NCBI GenBank assembly: GCA_934755305.1
Contig: CAKVLD010000006.1
Coordinates: 33,127 to 97,126 of the forward strand
DNA length: 64,000 nt
Reading direction: 5' to 3'
Source: an uncultured Clostridium sp.
Lineage (GTDB): Bacteria > Bacillota > Clostridia > Clostridiales > Clostridiaceae
Shown one piece after another: positions 37,191-46,644 of this stretch. The stretch's first letter is position 1, and each line of letters opens with the position of its first letter. The notes beneath the pieces are model-generated. The model was not told the DNA's origin. It did no database searches and was given only the letters and a program-made list of their open reading frames with translations. The translations under genes and the position numbers were made by a program.

Positions 37191-38011
37191 CCCTTTAGAA
37201 TTTTATTGCTTTTTGTAGCTATAAGATTAATAACAAAAAGTATTAAAAATGAAATTATAAGCATTACTAATGCAATAGCTGTTGCACCATTATAATCATA
37301 TTGTTCAAGTTTACTCATAATTAAAAGAGGTGCTATTTCTGTTTTCATTGGCATATTTCCTGCAATAAATACTACACTTCCATACTCACCAAGACCTCTG
37401 GCAAAAGCTAAACCAAATCCTGTTAATAAAGGTGTTTTTATTTCAGGTAAAATAACTTTTAAAAATGTTGTTATATTATTTGCCCCTAACATTTTTGATG
37501 CTTCTTCATAACTTGTATCTAATTCTTCTAAAACTGGTTGTATATTACGAACAACAAAAGGTATGCCTATAAAGATTAGTGCTATTGTAATTCCAAAGCT
37601 TGAAAAAGATGATTTAATTCCTATGCTATATAGATATTTTCCTATCCATCCTTTTTGAGAATAAAGAGTAGTTAGTGAAATACCTGCTACTGCTGTTGGA
37701 AGTGCAAAAGGTAAATCAATAAGTCCATCTAAAATCCTTTTAAAAGGAAAAGAATATCTAACTAATACCCAAGCTAATATAAGTCCAAAAAAACTATTTA
37801 TAATAGCAGCTATAAAAGAACATTTTAAACTTACCATGTAACTACTTACTACTCTGCTATTTGTTATTATTTTTATAAATTCATCAATCCCCAAATTTGT
37901 TACCTTTAACATTACTACCCCAACAGGAATTAAAACTATTAAGCTTAGATAAGTTAAAGTAAAACCCATAGATAAATTAAAACCAGGAATAATTCTTTTT
38001 GCCCCTTTCAT
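37187..38011 (-). CDS. cysT: Sulfate ABC transporter permease CysT
   Basis: 274 residues, six helices, with DLPFALPTAVAGISLTTLYS, the EAA loop LDTSYEEASKMLGANN, and LAFARGLGEYGSVVFIAGN, all characteristic of CysT(U). The CysT-CysW heterodimer forms the sulfate channel. It follows the binding-protein gene by 18 nt. Confidence 0.95.
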   Translation of the reverse strand: MKGAKRIIPGFNLSMGFTLTYLSLIVLIPVGVVMLKVTNLGIDEFIKIITNSRVVSSYMVSLKCSFIAAIINSFFGLILAWVLVRYSFPFKRILDGLIDLPFALPTAVAGISLTTLYSQKGWIGKYLYSIGIKSSFSSFGITIALIFIGIPFVVRNIQPVLEELDTSYEEASKMLGANNITTFLKVILPEIKTPLLTGFGLAFARGLGEYGSVVFIAGNMPMKTEIAPLLIMSKLEQYDYNGATAIALVMLIISFLILFVINLIATKSNKILKG

Positions 38012-38029
38012 AATATCCCCCCTTATTTA

Positions 38030-39046
38030 TTAATTTTTCACATATATTTCATCAAAAACTCCACCATCTGAAAAATGTTTCTTTTGTGCTTCTTGCCATC
38101 CCCCAAAGACTTCATCTATTGTAATTAGTTTTATATCTTTAAAAGTATCTTTATACTTTTCTTCTATTTCTTTATTTCTAGGTCTATAATAATTTTTTGC
38201 TGCTATCTCTTGAGCTTCATCACTATAAAGGTATTTTAAATATTCTTCTGCTACCTTACGAGTATCTTTTTTATCTACTACCTCATCTACTACTGTAACA
38301 GGAGGTTCTGCTAATATACTCATAGAAGGATATACTATTTCAAAATTATCTTTTCCTAATTTCTCTATAGAAAGATAGGCTTCATTTTCCCAAGATATTA
38401 ATACATCACCTAATCCATTTTCTACAAAGGTTGTTGTAGCTCCCCTTGCTCCTGAATCTAGAACTTCTACATTACTATATAGTTTTGAAATAAATTCTTT
38501 TGCTTTATTTTCATCACCATTATTTTTATCTAATGCATATCCATAAGCTGCTAAGTAATTCCATCTTGCTCCACCGGAAGTTTTAGGATTAGGTGTAATT
38601 ACTGAGATATTATCTTTAATTAAATCATCCCAATCATTTATGTTTTTTGGATTTCCTTTTCTAACTAAAAACACAATTGTTGATGTATATGGTGAACTAT
38701 TATTTTCTAATCTGCTTTGCCAGTTACTATCTATCAAACCTTTTTTACTTACTGAATCTATATCATAAGCTAAGGCTAAAGTTACTACATCTGCTTTTAA
38801 ACCTTCAATAACAGCTCTTCCTTGTTTGCCAGATCCACCATGAGATTGATTAATTATTACTTCTTCACCAGTTTTATCTTTCCAGTAGTTTGCAAAACTT
38901 TCATTATACTCTGTATAAAATTCTCTTGTAGGGTCATAGGAAACATTTAAAAGTTCAATAGTCTTATTTTTATTACTACATCCTATTACTCCACCTGCTA
39001 CAACTAAAATTCCTAGTACTGTACTAAGTAATCTTTTCCCTTTCAT
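38030..39046 (-). CDS. sbp: Sulfate-binding lipoprotein
   Basis: 338 residues. Lipobox VIGC (Cys at ~23) after a short signal, so a surface lipoprotein. Sulfate-binding family signatures: NQSHGGSGKQGRAVIEGLKADVVTLALAYDID is preceded by FYTEYNESFANYW, and later NPKTSGGARWNYLAAYGYAL. It delivers sulfate or thiosulfate to CysTWA. First gene of the operon, 60 nt behind a near-consensus promoter. Confidence 0.94.
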   Translation of the reverse strand: MKGKRLLSTVLGILVVAGGVIGCSNKNKTIELLNVSYDPTREFYTEYNESFANYWKDKTGEEVIINQSHGGSGKQGRAVIEGLKADVVTLALAYDIDSVSKKGLIDSNWQSRLENNSSPYTSTIVFLVRKGNPKNINDWDDLIKDNISVITPNPKTSGGARWNYLAAYGYALDKNNGDENKAKEFISKLYSNVEVLDSGARGATTTFVENGLGDVLISWENEAYLSIEKLGKDNFEIVYPSMSILAEPPVTVVDEVVDKKDTRKVAEEYLKYLYSDEAQEIAAKNYYRPRNKEIEEKYKDTFKDIKLITIDEVFGGWQEAQKKHFSDGGVFDEIYVKN

Positions 39047-39104
39047 TTAGCCATCTCCCTTCTATAACCTACTGATCTTATATGTTTTCTTGATGTATGT
39101 TTAT

Positions 39105-39133
39105 AGTATATTCTTCCACCTTCTATTTGTCAA
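39105..39133 (-). promoter_or_regulatory. Promoter of the sulfate operon
   Basis: Minus strand TTGACA (39128-39133) and TATACT (39105-39110) with an exact 17-nt spacer. The closest match to a sigma-A consensus in the window. The rest of the 345-bp gap up to 39391 holds only AT-rich sequence and a terminator. Confidence 0.85.
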
Positions 39134-39296
39134 CATTTATTTCTTATTTTTCCAATAAGTTTTCTATTTTTTGCCTTTTTCTTAATATGTTACTATGTTT
39201 TCATCAAACACTTTTCAGAATACAACTGTCTTTATATATGTTATTATTTGTACTAGGAGAGGTGGTTCTAAATTAACAAAATCTCTAAATTAAATA

Positions 39297-39344
39297 AAGC
39301 AAGCTATATACTAACTAAAATTCAGTTAATATATAGCTTGCTTT
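39297..39344. terminator. Bidirectional terminator
   Basis: AAAGCAAGCTATAT.TAACT pairs with AGTTA.ATATAGCTTGCTTT, with A and T runs on either side. It follows the PPC-domain gene on the minus strand's upstream side, separating it from the sulfate operon. Confidence 0.75.
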
Positions 39345-39391
39345 TACTTATAAAAATTATATACAAAGATTTTTTAATAGTAATATAACTA

Positions 39392-39811
39392 TTAGAATTT
39401 AAATAAATTAAGACCTATTTCTTCATTAAAACTTCTATCAACACTTCCATTTATTATATTAATTATCATCTCACAAGTTGCACTAACTACTGCTCTATTA
39501 AGATGACCACCAAATACTTTTCCTGAAGTATCTCCAGCACTCATATGTAAATGAGAATAAAATTCATCATCCATAGTATTTATAGTTCCTGTTAATGAAA
39601 CTATTTCAAAATTCCCTTTAAATTCATTAGCATAATATTTCTTCTCTTCTGTTTTAAATACTCCTACAGTAAAATCATTAACTGCACCTAAAGCAGTAAC
39701 ACTTGCAAGTTTTATATTTTCTTTTAATGCAACTTCCTTTACTTTATCTAAAATTTCTTCACCTTTATCTATTCTTACAACAACTGTATTATCAAATCTT
39801 CTATATTCCAT
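39392..39811 (-). CDS. PPC/DUF296 domain protein
   Basis: 139 residues, a single PPC (plants and prokaryotes conserved, DUF296) domain: RFDNTVVVRIDKGEEILDKV at the start, ASVTALGAVNDFTVGVF, and the histidine cluster YSHLHMSAGDTSGKVFGGHL that binds a metal in structural-genomics members. Usually trimeric; in plants fused to AT-hooks as a DNA-binding protein, but stand-alone bacterial forms have no established role. The AGGAGG site is clear. Monocistronic. Confidence 0.9.
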   Translation of the reverse strand: MEYRRFDNTVVVRIDKGEEILDKVKEVALKENIKLASVTALGAVNDFTVGVFKTEEKKYYANEFKGNFEIVSLTGTINTMDDEFYSHLHMSAGDTSGKVFGGHLNRAVVSATCEMIINIINGSVDRSFNEEIGLNLFKF

Positions 39812-39883
39812 AAAAATCCTCCTACATAAAAATATTATAGCTTGAATTTTATCATAAAATTATAAAAACTAATAATCATTTTA

Positions 39884-41188
39884 TTATAAGAATTTATTTA
39901 TAACTTCTTTAGTAAATTTATCTGATTCTGTTATCCAAGGTTCATATCCTGAATCTTCAAACCATACTATTTCTTTATAAGGTGCACTAATGTTATTAAA
40001 ATAACCTTCTGCAAGAGTAGCTGGAGTTATTTCATCATTTCTACCTTGGAATAGATACATTGGAACCTGAAATTCTGTACTCATTTCATTTAAATTAACT
40101 GTATAGAATTCTCTATATAACTTATCTAGTATTTTACCTTCTCTAAAATAATTTATTTTATCTAAAGTACTATATTCAGAACATAAAACATAATTTATTG
40201 TACTATTTTCTGGTTCTTGTACATATGGGCTGTTTATCATATACTCCTTTAAATAGTCTATATATACCTTTTCATTATCAACTACCTCTTTTACTTCATA
40301 AGGTGGCTTACCTTGCGCCTTAAGCTTTCTCAATTCATCATCATCATTATTTTCTTCAGCTATACTCATAGCTCTATTATAACAATATTCAGATCTATCC
40401 TTTAATGAAGTCATAAAATCAGTAGCAATAAATCCTGCAAAGAAGTTTGGATATCTTTGTACTAGAGTAGTACCCAAAATACTTCCAAATGAATCTCCTA
40501 TCATATATACTTTATCTTTATTAAATCTTGTTCTAATATACTCTACTAATTTTCCATATTCAGATACATATTTGTCAAAAGTAATTTCTTCTTTTTCTAA
40601 CTTTTTAAATGATTTTCCTGCTCCTAACTGTTCCACAGTAACTACAACAAATTCATTTTCTAACTTACTTAGATTTAATCTTGTAGAAGACAATTTACTT
40701 TTTCCTATATCTCCAGCCAATACTAATAATACAGGTTTTGTTTCATCTATTCCCCTTATACTTATCCATTGATTTATATCCCCAGAATTCACCTCTTCTA
40801 GTGAAGTTATACTAGTAGGAACTATATCTCCATATTCATTTAAAATTGGTGGAGTATATGTAGTTTTTTCTGTATAAAATACTTGTCCAGCAAAAAGTAT
40901 TGCTGCAAGAAAAGTGCATAAGATCATTTCTAATTTTAACTTCTTAAGTTCTTTATTATTCTTCTCAACTTTGCTCATTATAATAATAACTATTGTTCCT
41001 ATTACCCCAATCACAGTAAATAAAGCTAAAATCAATGTTAAAATAAATTCTAAAGGTACAGTAATCATACTTTTTTCTAGAATTGGTCTTATAAGAAATA
41101 AATATACTGCAAATAATGCTGCAAAGATTAAGATACTTATTATACCAATAGTAAACTTATTTAATTTTTTTCCTCTCATTTTTTTCAC
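39884..41188 (-). CDS. Membrane-anchored alpha/beta hydrolase
   Basis: 434 residues. The N-terminal ~110 residues hold three or four hydrophobic helices; the rest is an alpha/beta hydrolase with nucleophile elbow MIGDSFGSILG, oxyanion region LVLAGDIGKSKLSS, and a late acid plus histidine region (PMYLFQGRNDEITPA, then VWFEDSGYEPW). The classic final histidine (GH) is replaced by GYEPW, so full catalytic competence is doubtful. Family is proline-iminopeptidase-like. The upstream region carries the AT repeat at 41259. Confidence 0.8.
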   Translation of the reverse strand: MKKMRGKKLNKFTIGIISILIFAALFAVYLFLIRPILEKSMITVPLEFILTLILALFTVIGVIGTIVIIIMSKVEKNNKELKKLKLEMILCTFLAAILFAGQVFYTEKTTYTPPILNEYGDIVPTSITSLEEVNSGDINQWISIRGIDETKPVLLVLAGDIGKSKLSSTRLNLSKLENEFVVVTVEQLGAGKSFKKLEKEEITFDKYVSEYGKLVEYIRTRFNKDKVYMIGDSFGSILGTTLVQRYPNFFAGFIATDFMTSLKDRSEYCYNRAMSIAEENNDDDELRKLKAQGKPPYEVKEVVDNEKVYIDYLKEYMINSPYVQEPENSTINYVLCSEYSTLDKINYFREGKILDKLYREFYTVNLNEMSTEFQVPMYLFQGRNDEITPATLAEGYFNNISAPYKEIVWFEDSGYEPWITESDKFTKEVINKFL

Positions 41189-41258
41189 CTCATATAATTA
41201 ACTTCTATTCATTAATTATACAATATTACAACAAAATAACATATATTTTTTTGATACA

Positions 41259-41290
41259 TATATTCTTTTGATGCATATATTTTTTTGATG
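41259..41290. repeat. AT-rich repeat, copy B
   Basis: Identical over 32 bp, in opposite orientation, to 15072-15103. Here the unit (TTTTGATGCATATAT type) is repeated about three times from 41244 to 41296. It lies upstream of the hydrolase gene and next to the clpA terminator. Confidence 0.6.
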
Positions 41291-41299
41291 CGTATAAAA

Positions 41300-41341
41300 A
41301 GGCTATATTTAAATGATTTATAAATAATTTAAATATAGCCT
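41300..41341. terminator. Terminator of clpS-clpA
   Basis: A 15-bp perfect stem, AGGCTATATTTAAAT and complement, with a 12-nt loop, 14 nt past the clpA stop on the minus strand. Confidence 0.75.
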
Positions 41342-41354
41342 AATTCATATATTC

Positions 41355-43571
41355 CTATATTTTCTCTATGTTTATTTTTTTATCTATATAATCTGCCTTA
41401 CACTTTCCACCTTTTTTTAAACTTCCAAAAAGTATTTTATCAACTAGTAATGACTTTATTTCATTATTAATTATTCTAGATATTTCTCTAGCTCCATATT
41501 CCTCACTAGTTCCTTTTTCAATAATATATTCAATACATTTCTTAGTAGGAACAAGCTCTACATATTTATCTTTAAGCTTTTCAGAAAGTATATTAAATTC
41601 TTTATCTACTATCTTTGTAGCCATCTTTTTATCTAAACTATTAAATACTATAACCTTACTTAATCTATTTCTAAATTCAGGAGTAAATATCTTCTTAACT
41701 TCCTCTGTTATATTATCTTTAGTAACATGTCTTGATCCAAAACCTATAAGACTCTTATTTACTGTGCTAGCTCCTGCATTAGATGTCATTATTAAAATGA
41801 CATTTCTAAAGTCAGTCTTTCTACCTTGATTATCTGTAAGAGTGGCATAATCCATAACTTGTAATAAAATATTAAATATATCACTATGAGCTTTTTCTAT
41901 TTCATCTAATAATAATACACAATGAGGACTTTTCTTTACTCTTGAAGTTAAAAGACCTCCTTCTTCATATCCAACATAACCAGCTGGTGCTCCTATAAGT
42001 TTTGCTACTGTATGCTTTTCTGCATATTCACTCATGTCAAATCTTATAAGCTCAACATCTAAAATATTAGCTAAAGTTTTTGCAATCTCAGTTTTACCTA
42101 CACCTGTTGGTCCTACAAAAAGTAAACTAGCAACTGGTTTATTTTCATCATTTAAACCAGCTCTTGAAAGTTTTATAGCATTTACTACACTTTCAATAGC
42201 TTCATTTTGCCCAAAAACTTTTAATTTTAATTTTTTCTCTAATTGTGCTAATTTCTTTATTTCATCAGTTTCTACTGTTTCTTTTGGTATATTACATGTC
42301 TTTGATAAAACTTCTTCTATTAATTTTTTATCAACAGTTTGTATCTTTTTATTTGTAGGATGCATAACTCTATAAGCTCCAGCTTCATCTATTAAATCAA
42401 TAGCTTTGTCAGGTAAAAATCTTTCACTTATATATTTATTACTTAACTCTACTGCATGTTCTATTGCACCTTTACTATATTTAACCCCATGATATTCTTC
42501 ATAAAACTTTTGTAATCCCTTAAGAATTTTAATACTCTCCTCCACAGAAGGCTCTTTTATATCAATATTTTGAAATCTTCTAAGTAAACTTTTAGATTTT
42601 GCAATATGTTTATTAAATTCTTCATATGTAGTAGCACCTATAAACTTTATTTTCCCTGTAGTTAAATAAGGCTTAAGCATATTAGAAGCATCAAAAGATC
42701 CTCCACTTATAGCTCCAGCTCCTACAATATTATGAATTTCATCTATATAAATAATAGGTTTTTCAAATGTACATACTCCATCCATTATAGATTTAAACCT
42801 TTTTTCAAAATCTCCTCTATACTGAGTTCCTGCAATTATAGCACCTAAATCTATAGAAAATATTTTAGAGTTTTTTAGTTTCTCTGGTACATTTTCCTCG
42901 TTAATTAGTCTTGCTAGTCCGTTAGTTATAGCTGTTTTTCCTACCCCAGCTTCTCCAATATGAATAGGATTATTTTTATATTTTCTACATAAAATTTGCA
43001 TAGTTCTTTCTAGTTCTGCTTCTCTACCTATAAGAGGACTGAATTCATTTACTTTATCATTTAAACAAGTAACATATTGTTTCCATGATTCATCTACTTG
43101 TTCTTGCTTTTTTGAAACATCCTTTTGTGAAGTTGTTCCTTCACTTACTTCACTGTCTATATCACATAATAAATATAATAAATCCATAGGATCAATATTT
43201 TGTTCTAATATATAATAAACTGCATAGCTATCTTCTAAATTCATGATTTCATTCACAACATGAGTTAAAGTTATCTCACTTCTTTGAGAAGATGTTGCTT
43301 GTAAATTAGCATTAGATAATACTAAATTCAAACCATAACTTATTTCAGGATCACCTTTTTCTAATGTTTCTATATTTTCATCTAAATATTTTTCTATATT
43401 CTTTCTTAATTTATCTAAATCACCATTACATACTTTAAAAGCTTCTATAAAGTTATTATTAAAAGTTATACTATATAATAGATGTTCTGGTGTTATATAT
43501 TCGTGTTTTTTATCTCTTGCAAATATGACCATTTGACCTAAGATTTCTTCTACTTCTCTAGAATACTTCAT
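41355..43571 (-). CDS. clpA: ATP-dependent Clp protease ATPase subunit ClpA
   Basis: 738 residues. N-terminal double Clp repeat (EITLTHVVNEIM at ~100), a first AAA+ module with GEAGVGKTAI (the usual proline is alanine) and IIYIDEIHNIVGAG, and a second with GPTGVGKTEIAKTLA, VLLLDEIEKAH and GARE. The IGF loop (SLIGFGSRH) that docks on ClpP is present, and there is no ClpB/ClpC-type middle coiled coil. It unfolds substrates for ClpP; no clpP is in the window. It lies 12 nt behind clpS, its adaptor. Confidence 0.96.
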   Translation of the reverse strand: MKYSREVEEILGQMVIFARDKKHEYITPEHLLYSITFNNNFIEAFKVCNGDLDKLRKNIEKYLDENIETLEKGDPEISYGLNLVLSNANLQATSSQRSEITLTHVVNEIMNLEDSYAVYYILEQNIDPMDLLYLLCDIDSEVSEGTTSQKDVSKKQEQVDESWKQYVTCLNDKVNEFSPLIGREAELERTMQILCRKYKNNPIHIGEAGVGKTAITNGLARLINEENVPEKLKNSKIFSIDLGAIIAGTQYRGDFEKRFKSIMDGVCTFEKPIIYIDEIHNIVGAGAISGGSFDASNMLKPYLTTGKIKFIGATTYEEFNKHIAKSKSLLRRFQNIDIKEPSVEESIKILKGLQKFYEEYHGVKYSKGAIEHAVELSNKYISERFLPDKAIDLIDEAGAYRVMHPTNKKIQTVDKKLIEEVLSKTCNIPKETVETDEIKKLAQLEKKLKLKVFGQNEAIESVVNAIKLSRAGLNDENKPVASLLFVGPTGVGKTEIAKTLANILDVELIRFDMSEYAEKHTVAKLIGAPAGYVGYEEGGLLTSRVKKSPHCVLLLDEIEKAHSDIFNILLQVMDYATLTDNQGRKTDFRNVILIMTSNAGASTVNKSLIGFGSRHVTKDNITEEVKKIFTPEFRNRLSKVIVFNSLDKKMATKIVDKEFNILSEKLKDKYVELVPTKKCIEYIIEKGTSEEYGAREISRIINNEIKSLLVDKILFGSLKKGGKCKADYIDKKINIEKI

Positions 43572-43583
43572 ATATAAATCCTC

Positions 43584-43883
43584 CTATGCTTCTTCTACCT
43601 TCACCTTAAAAGGATATCCTTCTCCCCTAGCTAAAGTAGTTGCCTTATCAGTTTTAGTTTTAGCTATATCATAAGAATATGTACCAACTACTGCTTTACC
43701 ACTTTTATGAACTGTCATCATTATATTAACAGCATCTATTTCATTTTTCTTAAAGATATTTTCTAATATAAATACAACAAACTCCATTGGAGTAAAATCA
43801 TCATTATACATCACTACTTTATATTTTTTAGGTTCTTTTATTTTAACTTTTCTTTTTTCTTCTATTATTGCCTTAGCTCCCAT
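43584..43883 (-). CDS. clpS: ClpS adaptor protein
   Basis: 99 residues. Core VVMYNDDFTPMEFVVFILENIF contains the Asn-Asp pair that binds N-degron residues, and VHKSGKAVVGTYSYDIAKTK completes the fold. It delivers N-end-rule substrates to ClpA, encoded next. The AGGTGA site directly precedes the ATG. Confidence 0.96.
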   Translation of the reverse strand: MGAKAIIEEKRKVKIKEPKKYKVVMYNDDFTPMEFVVFILENIFKKNEIDAVNIMMTVHKSGKAVVGTYSYDIAKTKTDKATTLARGEGYPFKVKVEEA

Positions 43884-43969
43884 ATGCCTTCACCTCCATA
43901 AATATATATTTTTTTAGCTTTCTATTATTCTTATACTATCCTATTATACATAACTAATCAAACTAAAAT

Positions 43970-44014
43970 AGACATTAAAAATACATAATTAAATATTGTG
44001 TATTTTTAATGTCT
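43970..44014. terminator. Terminator of the heme operon
   Basis: A 16-bp perfect stem, AGACATTAAAAATACA and complement, with a 13-nt loop, directly after the heme ABC ATPase gene. Confidence 0.8.
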
Positions 44015-44020
44015 AAAATC

Positions 44021-44791
44021 TTATACCTCAAGTACAAATTTTTTATTATCTATACTATAAAGCTCTAGTTCTATATTGTACATATCTTTTATTAATTCTT
44101 TATCTATAACTTTATCTGGATGCCCTTGTACTAATAATTCTCCATTTTTTAATGCAATAATCTCATCACTATAATATATAGCTTGATTAATGTGGTGTAA
44201 TACCATAATTATAGTGATTTTATATTCTTTATTAAGTTTTTTTATAAGTTTTAATATTTCTATTTGATAACGTACATCTAAATATGTAGTAGGCTCATCT
44301 AAAAATAATATTTTTGTATTTTGTGCTAACGCCATAGCTATCCAAACTCTTTGTTTTTGTCCTCCAGATAAATCTGACATTTTTCTATCTTTATATTCAG
44401 TTAAATTTGTAACTTCTAAAGCCCAATTTATTAATTTTTCATCTTCTTCATAATTCTTAGAGTAATATTTTTCATAAGGTATTCTACCATAGCTTACTAA
44501 TGTTTTTACTGTTACATCGTTAGGACATGTATTGTATTGATGAACTATGGCTATCTTTTTAGAAAATTCCTTAAGTTTAATTTTTTCTATATTATTGCCC
44601 TCTAATAAAATTTCACCAGTCTTAACTTTTAAATTCTTGGTCATTAAATTAAAAAGTGTTGATTTACCGCAACCATTACTTCCCATTACAGTTGTAATTT
44701 TTCCTCTCTTTATTTTAAAAGAAAGATTTTTTAAAACTTCTTTATCACCATAACTAAAGGATAAATTTCTAACTTCCATAAGTTTCTTCAC
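44021..44791 (-). CDS. Iron/heme ABC transporter ATPase
   Basis: 256 residues of the FecE/BtuD family. Walker A GSNGCGKST, signature LSGGQKQRVWIAMALAQ, Walker B ILFLDEPTTYLD, H-loop VLHHINQA. Last gene of the heme uptake operon; its start overlaps the permease gene end by 23 nt. It energises heme import through the IsdF-like permease. Confidence 0.92.
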   Translation of the reverse strand: MKKLMEVRNLSFSYGDKEVLKNLSFKIKRGKITTVMGSNGCGKSTLFNLMTKNLKVKTGEILLEGNNIEKIKLKEFSKKIAIVHQYNTCPNDVTVKTLVSYGRIPYEKYYSKNYEEDEKLINWALEVTNLTEYKDRKMSDLSGGQKQRVWIAMALAQNTKILFLDEPTTYLDVRYQIEILKLIKKLNKEYKITIIMVLHHINQAIYYSDEIIALKNGELLVQGHPDKVIDKELIKDMYNIELELYSIDNKKFVLEV

Positions 44792-45749
44792 TCCTTCTTA
44801 ATAAAATAATAAAGAACGGTCCACCTATTACTGCCATAATTATAGAAGATGATATTTCATTAGGAGATGCAATAATTCTTCCTAAAGTATCTGCAAGCAA
44901 TAAAGTAAATGCTCCACATAACATAGAATAAGGTATTAAAACTTTATGATCTGACCCTACTAATAATCTTGCTATATGTGGTACTATAAGTCCTAAAAAG
45001 CTTATTACTCCAACAATAGCTGTAGATATACTTGCAAGCAATACCGCAATTAATGATATTACTATCCTTAAAGCATTCACATTTATCCCTAAGCCTCTAA
45101 TAGTCTTATCTTCTAAAGCTAATAAGTTACATTTACCAACAGAAAATAGAGCTAAAACTAATCCTATAAGTACATAAAACATTAAGGTATATACATCATC
45201 CCAAGTTTTCATAGATATATTTGCATTAACTATAGATGCTACTCCTGACATATTAGAACCCATCATACTATTAAGTCCGTCTATAATTCCTGTAAATACT
45301 GCACTTACAGCTATACCAACAAGTATTATCCTTAAGGGATTTAATCCCGACTTCCAAGACAAAGAATATACAATTACAAATGCAATTATCCCTCCTAAAA
45401 ATGCAAAAATAGGTGCTACAAAATATAAACTTGGTAAAAAGGCTGTTACTATAACTGCCATAAAACTTGCTCCACTAGAAACTCCTATAATTCCAGGATC
45501 CGCCAATGGATTCTTCATAACTGCTTGAAATAATACACCAGCTGTAGCTAAGGCTGAACCTGCAAGCATTGATATTATTATTCTAGGAAATCGTAAATCA
45601 TAGATTGCCCCAACTTTAGGATCAAATTCAACAAATAATCCTTTTAAAAGTTCTGAGAAGGTTACATCAATACTTCCTACATTTATTGATATAAAAAACA
45701 AACCTATAATCATAATAATAGTTAAAATAAATATTAAAGTTTTTTTCAT
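44769..45749 (-). CDS. isdF: Heme/iron ABC permease (FecCD family, IsdF-like)
   Basis: 326 residues with about nine or ten helices. FecCD signatures: DLRFPRIIISMLAGSALATAGVLFQAVMKNPLADPGIIGVSSGAS, here split over the usual loop, and GVISFLGLIVPHIARLLVGSDH. Forms the membrane channel with the ATPase encoded next. Starts 2 nt after the binding-protein stop. Confidence 0.92.
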   Translation of the reverse strand: MKKTLIFILTIIMIIGLFFISINVGSIDVTFSELLKGLFVEFDPKVGAIYDLRFPRIIISMLAGSALATAGVLFQAVMKNPLADPGIIGVSSGASFMAVIVTAFLPSLYFVAPIFAFLGGIIAFVIVYSLSWKSGLNPLRIILVGIAVSAVFTGIIDGLNSMMGSNMSGVASIVNANISMKTWDDVYTLMFYVLIGLVLALFSVGKCNLLALEDKTIRGLGINVNALRIVISLIAVLLASISTAIVGVISFLGLIVPHIARLLVGSDHKVLIPYSMLCGAFTLLLADTLGRIIASPNEISSSIIMAVIGGPFFIILLRRSEETYGS

Positions 45750-45751
45750 TA

Positions 45752-46624
45752 TTAAGCCTCACCATAAAGAATTTTTTGTAAATCTTCTAAAGCTTCTTTA
45801 TAATTAAAAGTTGCACTCATTCCAAACTTATTATTGTCTAAATCATATACTTTATCTTCTTGTACTGCTTTAAAGTGTTTCCAAATATCATTTTCTTTAA
45901 ACTCTTTTTCAAACATAGCACGTACCTCTTCTGGCATAGCATGAGAAGTTCTCAAAATAATATCTGGTTGTTTAGTCACCATATCTTCTGGATTTATATT
46001 CAAGAAATCTTCTTCGCCATCATAAACATTTATCCCACCTGCTAATCTTAAAAGACTTCCTGCATAAGAATTTTCTGTAGCAACTACATAAGATCCTGGT
46101 AGTCCCATTAATAGTAATACAGTTGGTTTTTCTTTATCTTTATTTTTATCTTTATATTCATTTATAAATGTCTTAAATTCTTCTACTAATTCTTTTGCTT
46201 TTTCTTCTTTACCATACTTTTCTCCTAATTCTTGTACAGATTTAAAAAGACCAGCTGTACTTTTTAAATTAAGATATGTTGAATTTACAGATATATTTTC
46301 ATATTTACTTTGAAGGTCTGCTTCTAAAGAACTCGGACCTATTACATCTGTTGGATTTAAATTTTTAATTATTTCCATGTCTGGTGCCATTGAAGTTCCT
46401 ACTTCTGTAGCATCTGTATATCTCTCTGGAATAGTATAAGATTCTGTTTTAGGAATTCCAACTACTCCATCTATATCTAATTTTTCTAAAACTTCAAGAG
46501 TAGCTACTGATGTGGCTACTATTCTTGTTTCATTACTTTCACTTTTTCCTCCACTTTGATCCACACAGGAAACCATATTAAGAGATATTAAAGCGGTTAT
46601 CATAATTGAAATTATTTTTTTCAT
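45752..46624 (-). CDS. isdE: Heme/iron-binding lipoprotein (IsdE-like)
   Basis: 290 residues. Signal with lipobox ending NMVSC (Cys at ~20). Class III periplasmic binding fold: RIVATSVATLEVLEKLDIDGVVGIP and the methionine in VGTSMAPDMEIIKNLNPT, similar to IsdE, which uses Met and His as heme ligands. A downstream RTSHAMPEEV supplies a candidate histidine. It receives heme from the NEAT proteins encoded upstream and passes it to the IsdF-like permease. Confidence 0.88.
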   Translation of the reverse strand: MKKIISIMITALISLNMVSCVDQSGGKSESNETRIVATSVATLEVLEKLDIDGVVGIPKTESYTIPERYTDATEVGTSMAPDMEIIKNLNPTDVIGPSSLEADLQSKYENISVNSTYLNLKSTAGLFKSVQELGEKYGKEEKAKELVEEFKTFINEYKDKNKDKEKPTVLLLMGLPGSYVVATENSYAGSLLRLAGGINVYDGEEDFLNINPEDMVTKQPDIILRTSHAMPEEVRAMFEKEFKENDIWKHFKAVQEDKVYDLDNNKFGMSATFNYKEALEDLQKILYGEA

Positions 46625-46644
46625 ATATTTTATCCTACCTTTTA

